This document shows, piece after piece, positions 27,014-35,348 of a stretch of 64,000 nt of DNA (positions are counted from its first letter, which is position 1; every line of letters begins with the position of its first letter). The notes below the pieces were generated by a model. The model was not told the origin of the DNA. It did no database searches and saw only the letters and a list, made by a program, of their open reading frames with translations. Position numbers and translations under genes: made by a program. The DNA is from an uncultured Euryhalocaulis sp. Lineage in GTDB: Bacteria > Pseudomonadota > Alphaproteobacteria > Caulobacterales > Maricaulaceae. Where the stretch lies: the NCBI GenBank assembly GCA_913055605.1, contig CAJXKJ010000007.1, positions 1 through 64,000 of the forward strand, written 5' to 3'.

Positions 27014-28774
27014 TCAGCGCGTCTGGAATTGCGGACTGGCGATAAGCATCGCCCAGACCTGATCTGGCGACGTATCCTGCGCGGCGGCGTGCTCTATCGC
27101 CGCGACGAGGGCATTCACGTCCCGTTCCGGCAGGGCCAGGCCCGCCAGGTCTCCGGGCGCCGCCGCGGCCGGATCGACGCCCATGGAAACCCCGGCGAGA
27201 CGGCCCTGAGAGAGCCGCTCCGCGAACGCGAAACGGGCGGTCAGGCTGGCGGGATCCAGCCAGTAGTCGTTGCGGTCGGGATAGCCGACAGGCTCCACAT
27301 AGGCGTACAGCGGCTGGCCCATACGGCCGATGCTCTCGGCGAGCGCCGCCGCCTGGTGCACCGTGCCGTCGCTGCCCCGGATCGCGCTGACGGCGTATTC
27401 GAACGGCGTCTTGATTTTTGAACGCTTGGCGGCCTCGACCCAGAACGCCTCGCTCTGCGCCATCGTCCGGATCACCGCGGCGATGTCCCCGCCCGACGAC
27501 AGGAACGCACCGGCCATCGCGTCGACCAGCGCCTCGGGCGGCGTTTCGCTGACGAACCGCGTCGCGATCTTGCCGGAGATATGGCGCGCCGTATCGGCCT
27601 GGCCGGCGATAACCTGCAGGGCGCGACGCCCTTGTTGCAGCCCCTCGCCGGCGGCGAACGTCTCGCCCAGCAGGGTCTTGGCCGAAGCATCATGCAGATC
27701 GGAGCGGAACAGGAAGCTGCCATGCTGCTCCACGCCCAGCGCCGCGGCGTTTTCCATCCCGCCCTGGAACCAGTCCTCCGTCGGGCCATAGAACGCCACG
27801 TCCCAGCCGGTCAGCATCCGGGCGAGCGCAGCGATGTCGGCGTCGGTAAAGCCGCCGCCGGCCCCCATCGTCTGATCCGCCAGGATCAGCCGCGCGAACG
27901 CTTCGTTCGGGCCGGTTCCGGCCCAGTTTTCCCGGGACAGGATTTCGTCTTGCTCCGCCTCCAGCGCCGCGATTTCGTCTCTCGCCGCGCGGACGCGCGC
28001 CGGGCCGGCGTCGGCGCCGAGCCGTCCCATGAGCGATTGCGAAAATTCGATCTCCGACGGCGCTGCGAGATCCTCATGATAGGCGAGCATGCCGGGATGC
28101 GAGACGGCGGCCGTCAAAAGATCGCCGAAATGCCCGAGCGCGTTGGGGCGAACAGCTTCGCCCTCGAACGCGAGCACCCAGAGCCGGGCGTCGAACGCCG
28201 TGGGCGTCACATAGAAATGGTTCTGCCAGAAATCCGTCATGACCTCGCGCAGCTGGTTCTCCGAATGAACCGCGCGCACGAGTTGCTGCTCGATCAGCTG
28301 GCTGTGCAGGTCTTCTTCCTGGGTCCGGAAGCCGAGTTTCGCGGACAGCTCTTCCAGAGCCCGGTTCTGCGCCGCCCGATCCGTCACCACGACGTCCCGG
28401 CCGGGAATCAGATCCAGGCGGCGCGCATGGGCGCGCACCTGGGAGCTGGTCGGATAGCGCCGGACCAGCGCCTCGTGCGTAAGGGACAATGCCTCAAGCC
28501 CCGCCAGCCGATCCTGGACATAGGCGTCCGGCGCGTTCGCGGAGAGCTGGCCCTCCAACCATTGGTCCAGGCCCATCGCAACAACCCGATCGACGTCGCC
28601 CGGACGCGCGCCGAAGGTAAAGCGGTCGATCAGCAGGGCCGCCGCCTGCCGCTCCCCGAGGCCCGCCGCCTCATAAGGGAACGCCGCATCCTCCGCGGCG
28701 AGCGCCGGCGCGGCGCCGGCCGCGGCGAGAAACAGTGACGAGCACGCCGCCAAGGCTGCGCGAATTGTGGACAT
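27014..28774 (-). CDS. DUF1800 exported protein
   Basis: LLIDRFTFGARPGDVDRVVAMGLDQWLEGQL, MTDFWQNHFYV, FTDADIAALARMLTGWDV, HDASAKTLLGE, AVIRTMAQSEAFW. Confidence 0.87.
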   Translation of the reverse strand: MSTIRAALAACSSLFLAAAGAAPALAAEDAAFPYEAAGLGERQAAALLIDRFTFGARPGDVDRVVAMGLDQWLEGQLSANAPDAYVQDRLAGLEALSLTHEALVRRYPTSSQVRAHARRLDLIPGRDVVVTDRAAQNRALEELSAKLGFRTQEEDLHSQLIEQQLVRAVHSENQLREVMTDFWQNHFYVTPTAFDARLWVLAFEGEAVRPNALGHFGDLLTAAVSHPGMLAYHEDLAAPSEIEFSQSLMGRLGADAGPARVRAARDEIAALEAEQDEILSRENWAGTGPNEAFARLILADQTMGAGGGFTDADIAALARMLTGWDVAFYGPTEDWFQGGMENAAALGVEQHGSFLFRSDLHDASAKTLLGETFAAGEGLQQGRRALQVIAGQADTARHISGKIATRFVSETPPEALVDAMAGAFLSSGGDIAAVIRTMAQSEAFWVEAAKRSKIKTPFEYAVSAIRGSDGTVHQAAALAESIGRMGQPLYAYVEPVGYPDRNDYWLDPASLTARFAFAERLSQGRLAGVSMGVDPAAAAPGDLAGLALPERDVNALVAAIEHAAAQDTSPDQVWAMLIASPQFQTR

Positions 28775-28971
28775 GGTTTCCCCCTTACGGCCGGACCGCA
28801 AAATCTGCGGCCAATCAGTGACGGGCGCGCCCGGACAGCAAGGAAATTACAGTTACCCCCTGCCGGTAACGCCCGGCGCGCACAGCATCTCGGGCACGTC
28901 GCCGACACCCGCGCGACGCAGGGCGCCGGCCGGCGAGCGAACGCAATAGCCGCCTGCTGGCGCAACGGAAG

Positions 28972-28986
28972 CGTTATGATATAACA
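28972..28986. promoter_or_regulatory. Zur-box-like palindrome between DUF1800 and PepSY/TonB-receptor operons
   Basis: CGTTATGATATAACA; one mismatch to the zur-proximal box. Confidence 0.87.
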
Positions 28987-29246
28987 TTACGTTACGTAAC
29001 GTGAGTGAATCCTTCCCGAAACCGTAATTCGCTTTGGCTGCACCATTTTCTGCACCAGAACCCGTGCCTTGCGCCGGGGCGGCACATGTCGGCCCGGCGC
29101 CGGGGCAAGGCGTCTTTTGGGGAGGCGCCAAGACACAGGAACGGACGCGTTTACCGCAGCCATCGCGCGAAGCCACCAGGCATGGACCCGCGCGCCGGAT
29201 GCGGACGCAGCGGCTGCACGCACGGGGCGCGCCGGCCGTCAGCACA

Positions 29247-30533
29247 ATGTTCGCCGGGGGCTGGAAGGATCTCATGCGCAAGGGCTTGACGCTCGTGCAC
29301 CGATACGCGGGTCTCGCCATGGCGATGTTTCTCATCGCAGCGGGGCTGACCGGGAGCATTCTGGTCTGGCACGAAGAGATCGACGGCGCGCTGAATCCGC
29401 GCTGGTTCCACGCACAATCGGACGGGCCGACCCTGTCGATTCCGGCGCTGATCGCGGCGTTCGAGCGGCAGGCGCCGGAGGCGGAGATCAGCTTCATTCG
29501 CCTGCCCGTGCACGAAGGGCGCAGCGTCGAAGCCAGCATGAGCGGATGGACCGACCCGGCCCGGCCCGGAGTCCGCATCAATCGCGTCTTCCTCGATCCG
29601 GCCACCGGGGACATCCTGGGCGTGCGCAGCACCGTGGAGCCCAGCGCCCTGCGGGCCGGGGAAATCATACCCTGGCTGTACCGCTTCCATTACTCGCTGA
29701 CCCTGGGATCGACCGGCAGCTATCTGATGGGCTTCGCCGCGCTGGCCTGGCTGATCGACACGTTTGTCGCGTTCTATCTGACCCTGCCGCGGGGGAAATC
29801 CGTCTGGAGCCGCCCGTTCTGGAGCAAGTGGAAGCCGGCCTGGGGGATCAAGAAAAAGCGGCTGAATTTCGACCTCCACCGTGCGTCCGGCTTGTGGTTC
29901 CTGCCCGTCCTGTTCGTGCTGGCGCTGAGCGGCGTCTATCTGAATCTGAACGACGAGGTGTTCCGCCCTGTCGTCCACGTTTTCTCGCCGACCACGGACC
30001 CGCCCTATAAAGAGCCGGCCCTGTCCCAGCCGGTCCGCGAGCCGGCCCTGAGCTGGGGCGACGCGATCGCCCGCGCCGAGGCGGATATGGACGCCTCTGG
30101 CCGCGAACATGCGGGCGTGGCCTACATGAACCACTCCGCCGCGCGCGCCTATTACACCGTTTCCTTCAGGACGGCGCGCGATCTGGCGCCCGACCGTTCC
30201 GGCGCGCGCATCTATGTCGACAGCCGTACGGGCGAAATCCGCCACCGGGAAATGGTCGGCGAAGGGACGGCCGGCGACATCCTGATGGAGTGGCAGTTCC
30301 CGCTGCATTCGGGACATGCGTTCGGCTTGGCCGGCCGGATCATCATCTTCGTCGCCGGCCTCGTGATCACCGCGCTGTCCGTCACGGGAATCATCATCTG
30401 GCTTCGCAAACGGCGCGCGCGCATGGGCATTCCCCGCGCCGCGCGGCGGCCGGGCGGCGCCCCTGCCGGCACGTCGGCGCCGTCCGCAGGCGCAGGCGCA
30501 GGCGCGGCCTCCCCCAGTTTTCGCAGTTCGTAG
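29247..30533 (+). CDS. PepSY-associated TM helix protein
   Basis: LVHRYAGLAMAMFLIAAGLTGSILVWHEEIDGALNPRW; YSLTLGSTGSYLMGFAALAWLID; FDLHRASGLWFLPVLFVLALSGVYLNL; HSGHAFGLAGRIIIFVAGLVI. Confidence 0.88.
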   Translation: MFAGGWKDLMRKGLTLVHRYAGLAMAMFLIAAGLTGSILVWHEEIDGALNPRWFHAQSDGPTLSIPALIAAFERQAPEAEISFIRLPVHEGRSVEASMSGWTDPARPGVRINRVFLDPATGDILGVRSTVEPSALRAGEIIPWLYRFHYSLTLGSTGSYLMGFAALAWLIDTFVAFYLTLPRGKSVWSRPFWSKWKPAWGIKKKRLNFDLHRASGLWFLPVLFVLALSGVYLNLNDEVFRPVVHVFSPTTDPPYKEPALSQPVREPALSWGDAIARAEADMDASGREHAGVAYMNHSAARAYYTVSFRTARDLAPDRSGARIYVDSRTGEIRHREMVGEGTAGDILMEWQFPLHSGHAFGLAGRIIIFVAGLVITALSVTGIIIWLRKRRARMGIPRAARRPGGAPAGTSAPSAGAGAGAASPSFRSS

Positions 30534-30572
30534 CGGCGGGTCGGACAGACCCGTCATTCATTCACCAGGAGT

Positions 30573-32690
30573 ATGACAATGTTCAAACCGACCCGGCCGT
30601 CCAGACGGTCCCATCTTCTGCGCACGGCCGCGCCGGCGCTGACGGCGGCGCTGATCTCCGCGCCGGCCCTTGCCCAGCAGTCCGCGGTTTCGCAACGGGA
30701 CACGATCGTGGTGACCGCAAGCCGCACCGCGCAGAGCGTGCTGGACATCCCCGCCTCCGTCGAAGTGATCAGCGAGGCGTCTCTGCTGAATACGCCGGGC
30801 GCGGACATCACCGACCTTCTGAAGAAGAACGCGTCGGTCGACGTGATCCAGTACCCGGGCGGTCTGGCGGGCGTCGGCCTGCGCGGCTTCCGCCCCGAAT
30901 TCTCCGGAACGAACAAGCGCGTGCTTGTCCTGATCGACGGCCGGCCGGCCGGCGCCGAAAGCATGGGCAATATCGCCACCGCCGGGCTTGCGCGGGTGGA
31001 AGTGCTCAAAGGCTCCGCATCCGCCATCTATGGCGCATCCGCCATGGGCGGCGTCGTGAACTACATCACGCGCAAATCGGAAGGCGAGATCACCGGCAGC
31101 ATCAACGCCGGCTACGGCAGCTATGAGACGGCCAAGCTGGGCGCGAACATCGGCGGATCGCTGACCGAATCGTTCAATTTCGACCTGGGCGTCACCCACC
31201 TGTCCCAGAACGAAGACTATGAACTGGGCTCGGGCGGCGAAACGCTTGGCGCGTTCGTGCAGGGCAACGGCGCCACCCGCCCGAATACGGAGTTCGTGAA
31301 CAATAATTTCTATGCGCGCGGCGCGGTGAAACTGGGTGGCGACTGGGAAGCGCAGATCCGCATCCTGGGCTATGACGCGCCGGACACCGAAACGCCGGGC
31401 GCCGAATCCGACGGGACCTCCGCGCAGAGCGACAAGGACGAATCCAATATCGGCGGCGACCTGTCGCTGACCGGCTCTCTGGGCGCGCACCAGCTGATGG
31501 CGCTGTACTATCAGACCGAGGAAGAACAGGCCTATACGGACAAGCCGCCGAACGCCCAGCAATTTGTGAGTTCCACCAACGACATCAGCTGGAGCGGCCT
31601 GCAGCTTCAGGACAACTGGTCGCTGGGCGCGAACTATGACCTGATCCTGGGCGCCGACTATCAGAAGGTGGAGGAAGAATCCGCTTCCTTCGACGCGGCC
31701 GGCGCGCCGCTCGGCTCCTATTCCCCGGACTATGAGCGCGAGACCATGGGCGTGTTCGCGGACCTGACCGCGCGCCTGTTCGGCGAACGCCTGATCGTCA
31801 ATGTCGGCGGCCGGTACGACGAGATCGAGACCAGCACGCTGGCCACGCTGGGCCGCGCGCGCGTGTTCGCGCCCGGCGAGTCCAAGCTGGACACGTTCAA
31901 TCCCCGCGCGGGCATCGTGTATCGCCCCGATGCGGACGGACCGTGGCGCATCCACGCCAGCGCCGGCACCGGCTTTGTCGTGCCGGACCCCGGCCAGGTC
32001 TCCGGCTATTACGAGCAGATCGTGGGCGGCCAGCGCCGCGTCACCCAGGGCAATTCCGGCCTGGCCCCGGAGGAGAGCGAAAGCTACGACCTCGGCGTCG
32101 GCTATGACGGCTTCCTGTTCGGCCTGGACGTCACGCTGTTCAAGCTGGACGTGAAAAACCGCATCGCCAGCGTGCTGACGACCAACACGCCGGCCCTGCG
32201 CGTGACCAGCTATGAAAATGCGGCCGGATCAACCGCCGAGGGCCTCGAGGCCCAGGGCCAGTTCGATCTGGGCGGGCTGTTCGGCGGGCGCGAAGGCGTC
32301 TGGCAGGCGGACACCACGCTGACCTATTACTTCACGCGGGAGGAAGAGCTTTCCACCGGTCCGAGCACGATCCGCAACGTCGCCAAGTTCAAGGCGAATT
32401 TCGGCCTCGGCTTTGACGACGGCGTGTTCTCGGCCCGGATCGGCGGGCGGCACGTGTCCGGTATGGAGGATCAGGACTTCAGCGCCGGCCGGGTGTTCAC
32501 CAACGGCGCCGGAGGCACGTTCGAATATCCCGAATTTGTCGTGTTCGACATCACCGCGGGCTGGCAGATCGACGACGTCAACCGCCTCTCGGTGAAGGTC
32601 GATAACATCACGGACAAATATTATTACGAGAAGGCGGACTATCCGTTCCGCGGCCGCAACTTCCTCGTCGAGTACCGCAGGGATTTCTGA
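30573..32690 (+). CDS. TonB-dependent receptor
   Basis: Plug RDTIVVTASRTAQSVLDIPASVEVIS, LAGVGLRGFRPEFSGTNKRVLVLIDGRP, VEVLKGSASAIYGASAMGGVVNYIT; C-terminal aromatic YPFRGRNFLVEYRRDF. Confidence 0.93.
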   Translation: MTMFKPTRPSRRSHLLRTAAPALTAALISAPALAQQSAVSQRDTIVVTASRTAQSVLDIPASVEVISEASLLNTPGADITDLLKKNASVDVIQYPGGLAGVGLRGFRPEFSGTNKRVLVLIDGRPAGAESMGNIATAGLARVEVLKGSASAIYGASAMGGVVNYITRKSEGEITGSINAGYGSYETAKLGANIGGSLTESFNFDLGVTHLSQNEDYELGSGGETLGAFVQGNGATRPNTEFVNNNFYARGAVKLGGDWEAQIRILGYDAPDTETPGAESDGTSAQSDKDESNIGGDLSLTGSLGAHQLMALYYQTEEEQAYTDKPPNAQQFVSSTNDISWSGLQLQDNWSLGANYDLILGADYQKVEEESASFDAAGAPLGSYSPDYERETMGVFADLTARLFGERLIVNVGGRYDEIETSTLATLGRARVFAPGESKLDTFNPRAGIVYRPDADGPWRIHASAGTGFVVPDPGQVSGYYEQIVGGQRRVTQGNSGLAPEESESYDLGVGYDGFLFGLDVTLFKLDVKNRIASVLTTNTPALRVTSYENAAGSTAEGLEAQGQFDLGGLFGGREGVWQADTTLTYYFTREEELSTGPSTIRNVAKFKANFGLGFDDGVFSARIGGRHVSGMEDQDFSAGRVFTNGAGGTFEYPEFVVFDITAGWQIDDVNRLSVKVDNITDKYYYEKADYPFRGRNFLVEYRRDF

Positions 32691-32807
32691 CCCCGCGGCG
32701 CGCCCCCGGTGGGCTTCGGCTCCCGGGGCAACCCCTCCGCATCCCTCTCATCGGCGCACAAACCCGGCGCAGCCCCGCCGGCTCCGTCCTCCGGCGTTCC
32801 GAACAGG

Positions 32808-33206
32808 CTAGTCGGCGCCGGTGACGTTGCCGATCTGGGTTCCGTCGGGCGTCATGACCGCGGTCACATAGCCGCCGTCGGCGCCGCTTTTCATCGGCGC
32901 GATGCGGATCGTGATCGTGTCGCCGGCCTCGAACATGTCCGGGCGGAAGCCCTGGCGGAACATGTTGTTGCGGCTGTGACCCTCGAACTCGATTTCGCGG
33001 GTGCCGCGTTCCTCGTCCGTGACCTCGAGGATCAGGCGCATATGCGGGTTTGCGAAACGGGCCCGCACGACCTCGCCCTCGACCAGAACGGTGTTCTGGA
33101 AGTCGAACTGGGCGGCGGAGTGGTGGGCCATGGCCGGGGCGGTCGTCAGCAGGGTCGCCCCGGAGAGGGCGGCTGCGGTCAGCACGGCTGCGATCGGCTT
33201 TTTCAT
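32808..33206 (-). CDS. DUF6152-like exported protein
   Basis: Signal MKKPIAAVLTAAALSGATLLTTAPAMA then HHSAAQFDFQNTVLVEGEVVRARFANPHMRLILEV. Confidence 0.72.
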   Translation of the reverse strand: MKKPIAAVLTAAALSGATLLTTAPAMAHHSAAQFDFQNTVLVEGEVVRARFANPHMRLILEVTDEERGTREIEFEGHSRNNMFRQGFRPDMFEAGDTITIRIAPMKSGADGGYVTAVMTPDGTQIGNVTGAD

Positions 33207-33236
33207 TGTCTCTCTCCTTTATCGCGTCGGGCGCGT

Positions 33237-33986
33237 TTATTCCTGGACCATTTCGAGACCGGCCTCTTCATAGAGGCCCGCCATTTCGTCCAGCCATTTG
33301 GGTTCGCTGCATTCGTAGGTGAGGACGTGGTAGTCCTCCATTTCCTGCCAGCGCTTGGTCGTCGTGAACGGCTCTTCGAGGAAGACCGGATCGGTCATCG
33401 TCATTTCGGCGACCAGAATGCGGGCGCCGTCCTCGGTTTCGCCGTCCAGATAGTATTCCTCGACGATATGGGCCTGGTCGCTGTGCGGATACCGCGTGTC
33501 GACCTGGGTCTTCAGATTGGTCGTTTCCACGATCAGGCGGTCGCCTTCCCAGCGGGCCGTCGAGTAGCCGTTACGCTCCGGGAAGAACATGGAGGCGTCC
33601 TGCGCCTCGTCGCCGATATAGAGACGGCGGATTTCGGCGTGCGCCTCGTACAGCACGAAGACCTGTTCGGGGCGCTGGATGATCTCCATCGGGTAGCCGC
33701 CGGAGCCCAGCATCGAGGCGGGCATGCCGCTGCCGACGCAGGAATTGCCGGCGCCGTGGTCGGTGCCCTCGATCAGCGAATTGAAGTCGTCGGCGGCGCG
33801 CTGGCCGAATTCGGTCAGCTGCATCTGGTCGCCGGTGCCGGTGAAGGCCCCGGCCACGTTGCCGGCGCGGTAATTGGTCCAGGAGCCGGTGAAGTCCGGC
33901 TTGCCGCCGGTGGCGTCCTGTGCGGCGGCGGCGCCGGCGAGGGTGAGCGCGGCGCCCGCAAAAAGAGCGGTTTTCAGATGTGACAT
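33237..33986 (-). CDS. Exported hypothetical protein (often paired with DUF6152)
   Basis: MSHLKTALFAGAALTLAGAAAAQD; GKPDFTGSWTNYRAGN; RNGYSTARWEGDRLIVETTNL. Confidence 0.65.
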   Translation of the reverse strand: MSHLKTALFAGAALTLAGAAAAQDATGGKPDFTGSWTNYRAGNVAGAFTGTGDQMQLTEFGQRAADDFNSLIEGTDHGAGNSCVGSGMPASMLGSGGYPMEIIQRPEQVFVLYEAHAEIRRLYIGDEAQDASMFFPERNGYSTARWEGDRLIVETTNLKTQVDTRYPHSDQAHIVEEYYLDGETEDGARILVAEMTMTDPVFLEEPFTTTKRWQEMEDYHVLTYECSEPKWLDEMAGLYEEAGLEMVQE

Positions 33987-34094
33987 TCGGTTTTTCCTCC
34001 CTTCGCCCGCCACCCGAACGGCGGGCGTATCCCATTTCATGGTGTTTGTTTTGCTTCTACCGAAGGGTCCTAACCCTGTCACCTTGCCAATGTT

Positions 34095-35255
34095 TTAGAT
34101 TGGCGCGGCTGAACCTGACCTGAACCGGGCCGCGAGCGATGCAACCGGGGCCGGGCGGATGACCGCTTCGGGCGGCCGGCGCAGCGACCGGGGCAGGTCC
34201 GGCCCCCGGCCGAAGCGCATGACCAGATCGGGCCGCCGGCCGGGAAAGCCGGCCAGCGCCGCGACGTCCGGTCGGAAGCGCGCGACCTCCACCGGCTGGT
34301 TCAGGAAGGCGGTCTTCAACCCCCGCGCCGCCGCCTCCAGGGCGAAGCGCTGGCAGGCGCGGCCCGCGGCGAACCAGCCGGCCGGCGAATCCTCATGCGC
34401 GGCGATCACCGCGAGGCCGGCGGAGGAACGCACATGGCCGGCGTATTTATCGTTCTCCGCCTCGGCCTTGAACCCGGACTCGAAGAACGCGTCGGCGATC
34501 CAGCCGGGCATGACCGGATTGCCGGATGCGCCGGTATAGAGCCCGTCGCGCGTCCGCGCCGCCTCGACCCGGTTGAAGCGCAGCCAGTGTTTCAGCTCGG
34601 CGACAAAGGCCGGGTCCGCCATCTGGGCGGTGTTGCCGGCGACGACCAGCTCCAGCATCCGCTCCATCGCGGCCGGCTCGGTCAGCAGCGCGATGTCGGC
34701 GTCCGCCCCGCCCGCCGCCGCCAAGGCGCGCAGATCCGTGGCGGGCGCCGGGGCGCCGTCATAATCGGCGCGGACCGACATGCGCCGGGGAATGGCGGCA
34801 AAGCGCGCGCCGGCCTGCGCCGGGGCGGGCTCCAGACCGATGGCGATCCGCTCCGCCGCGAAATCCACGGCCGTGCGCAGGCCGGAGGCGCGGGCGGCCG
34901 TATCCAGATTCTCCGCCGCACAGCCGAGGCTGGCGTAAAGATGGTGATCGTCGGGATCGACGACCGGGGTGCGGCGGCCGAAATCGGGCGTCAGCGCGAT
35001 CTCGCGCTCGGCCAGCGTGAACCGCCAGGGCTGGGTGTTGTGGCCGTTGGCGGCCAGCGTTGCGTAATGGACGAGGGCGTGATGGCTCTGCGGAAACGCG
35101 CCTGTGGCCGGTTCCGCCGGGGCGTAGGTCCGTTCCGCCAGCGCGTCATACCGCCCGGCCTCTTGCCGCCGCCAGGCATACAGCCCGCCGGCGCTGAGGA
35201 CGGCCGCGCCGCCCGCGCCCAGGATTACTTGTCTGCGACTTGGCTGCGCCATCAC
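34095..35255 (-). CDS. Acg/nitroreductase-family protein with N-terminal signal
   Basis: HYATLAANGHNTQPWRFTL, SSAGLAVIAAHEDSPAGWFAAGRACQRFALEAAARGLKTAFLNQPVEV. Confidence 0.75.
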   Translation of the reverse strand: MMAQPSRRQVILGAGGAAVLSAGGLYAWRRQEAGRYDALAERTYAPAEPATGAFPQSHHALVHYATLAANGHNTQPWRFTLAEREIALTPDFGRRTPVVDPDDHHLYASLGCAAENLDTAARASGLRTAVDFAAERIAIGLEPAPAQAGARFAAIPRRMSVRADYDGAPAPATDLRALAAAGGADADIALLTEPAAMERMLELVVAGNTAQMADPAFVAELKHWLRFNRVEAARTRDGLYTGASGNPVMPGWIADAFFESGFKAEAENDKYAGHVRSSAGLAVIAAHEDSPAGWFAAGRACQRFALEAAARGLKTAFLNQPVEVARFRPDVAALAGFPGRRPDLVMRFGRGPDLPRSLRRPPEAVIRPAPVASLAARFRSGSAAPI

Positions 35256-35348
35256 GGCGGCTCGTGCGCTGCGCCCGCGCCCAGTCTAGCGGCCGCGGAC
35301 TGCAGCAGGATGCGGCGGCTGGTCGCCCCCGCCCGCCGCCGGTCCGGC

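Noticed and set aside
29005-29246. Cobalamin riboswitch upstream of the PepSY-TonB operon
   Set aside because: I could not find the B12-box or the conserved core pairing; only generic GC-rich hairpins are visible.
30484-30508. GCAGGC hexamer repeat at the end of the PepSY gene
   Set aside because: About three copies encoding an Ala/Gly tail; ordinary low-complexity coding sequence in a GC-rich genome.
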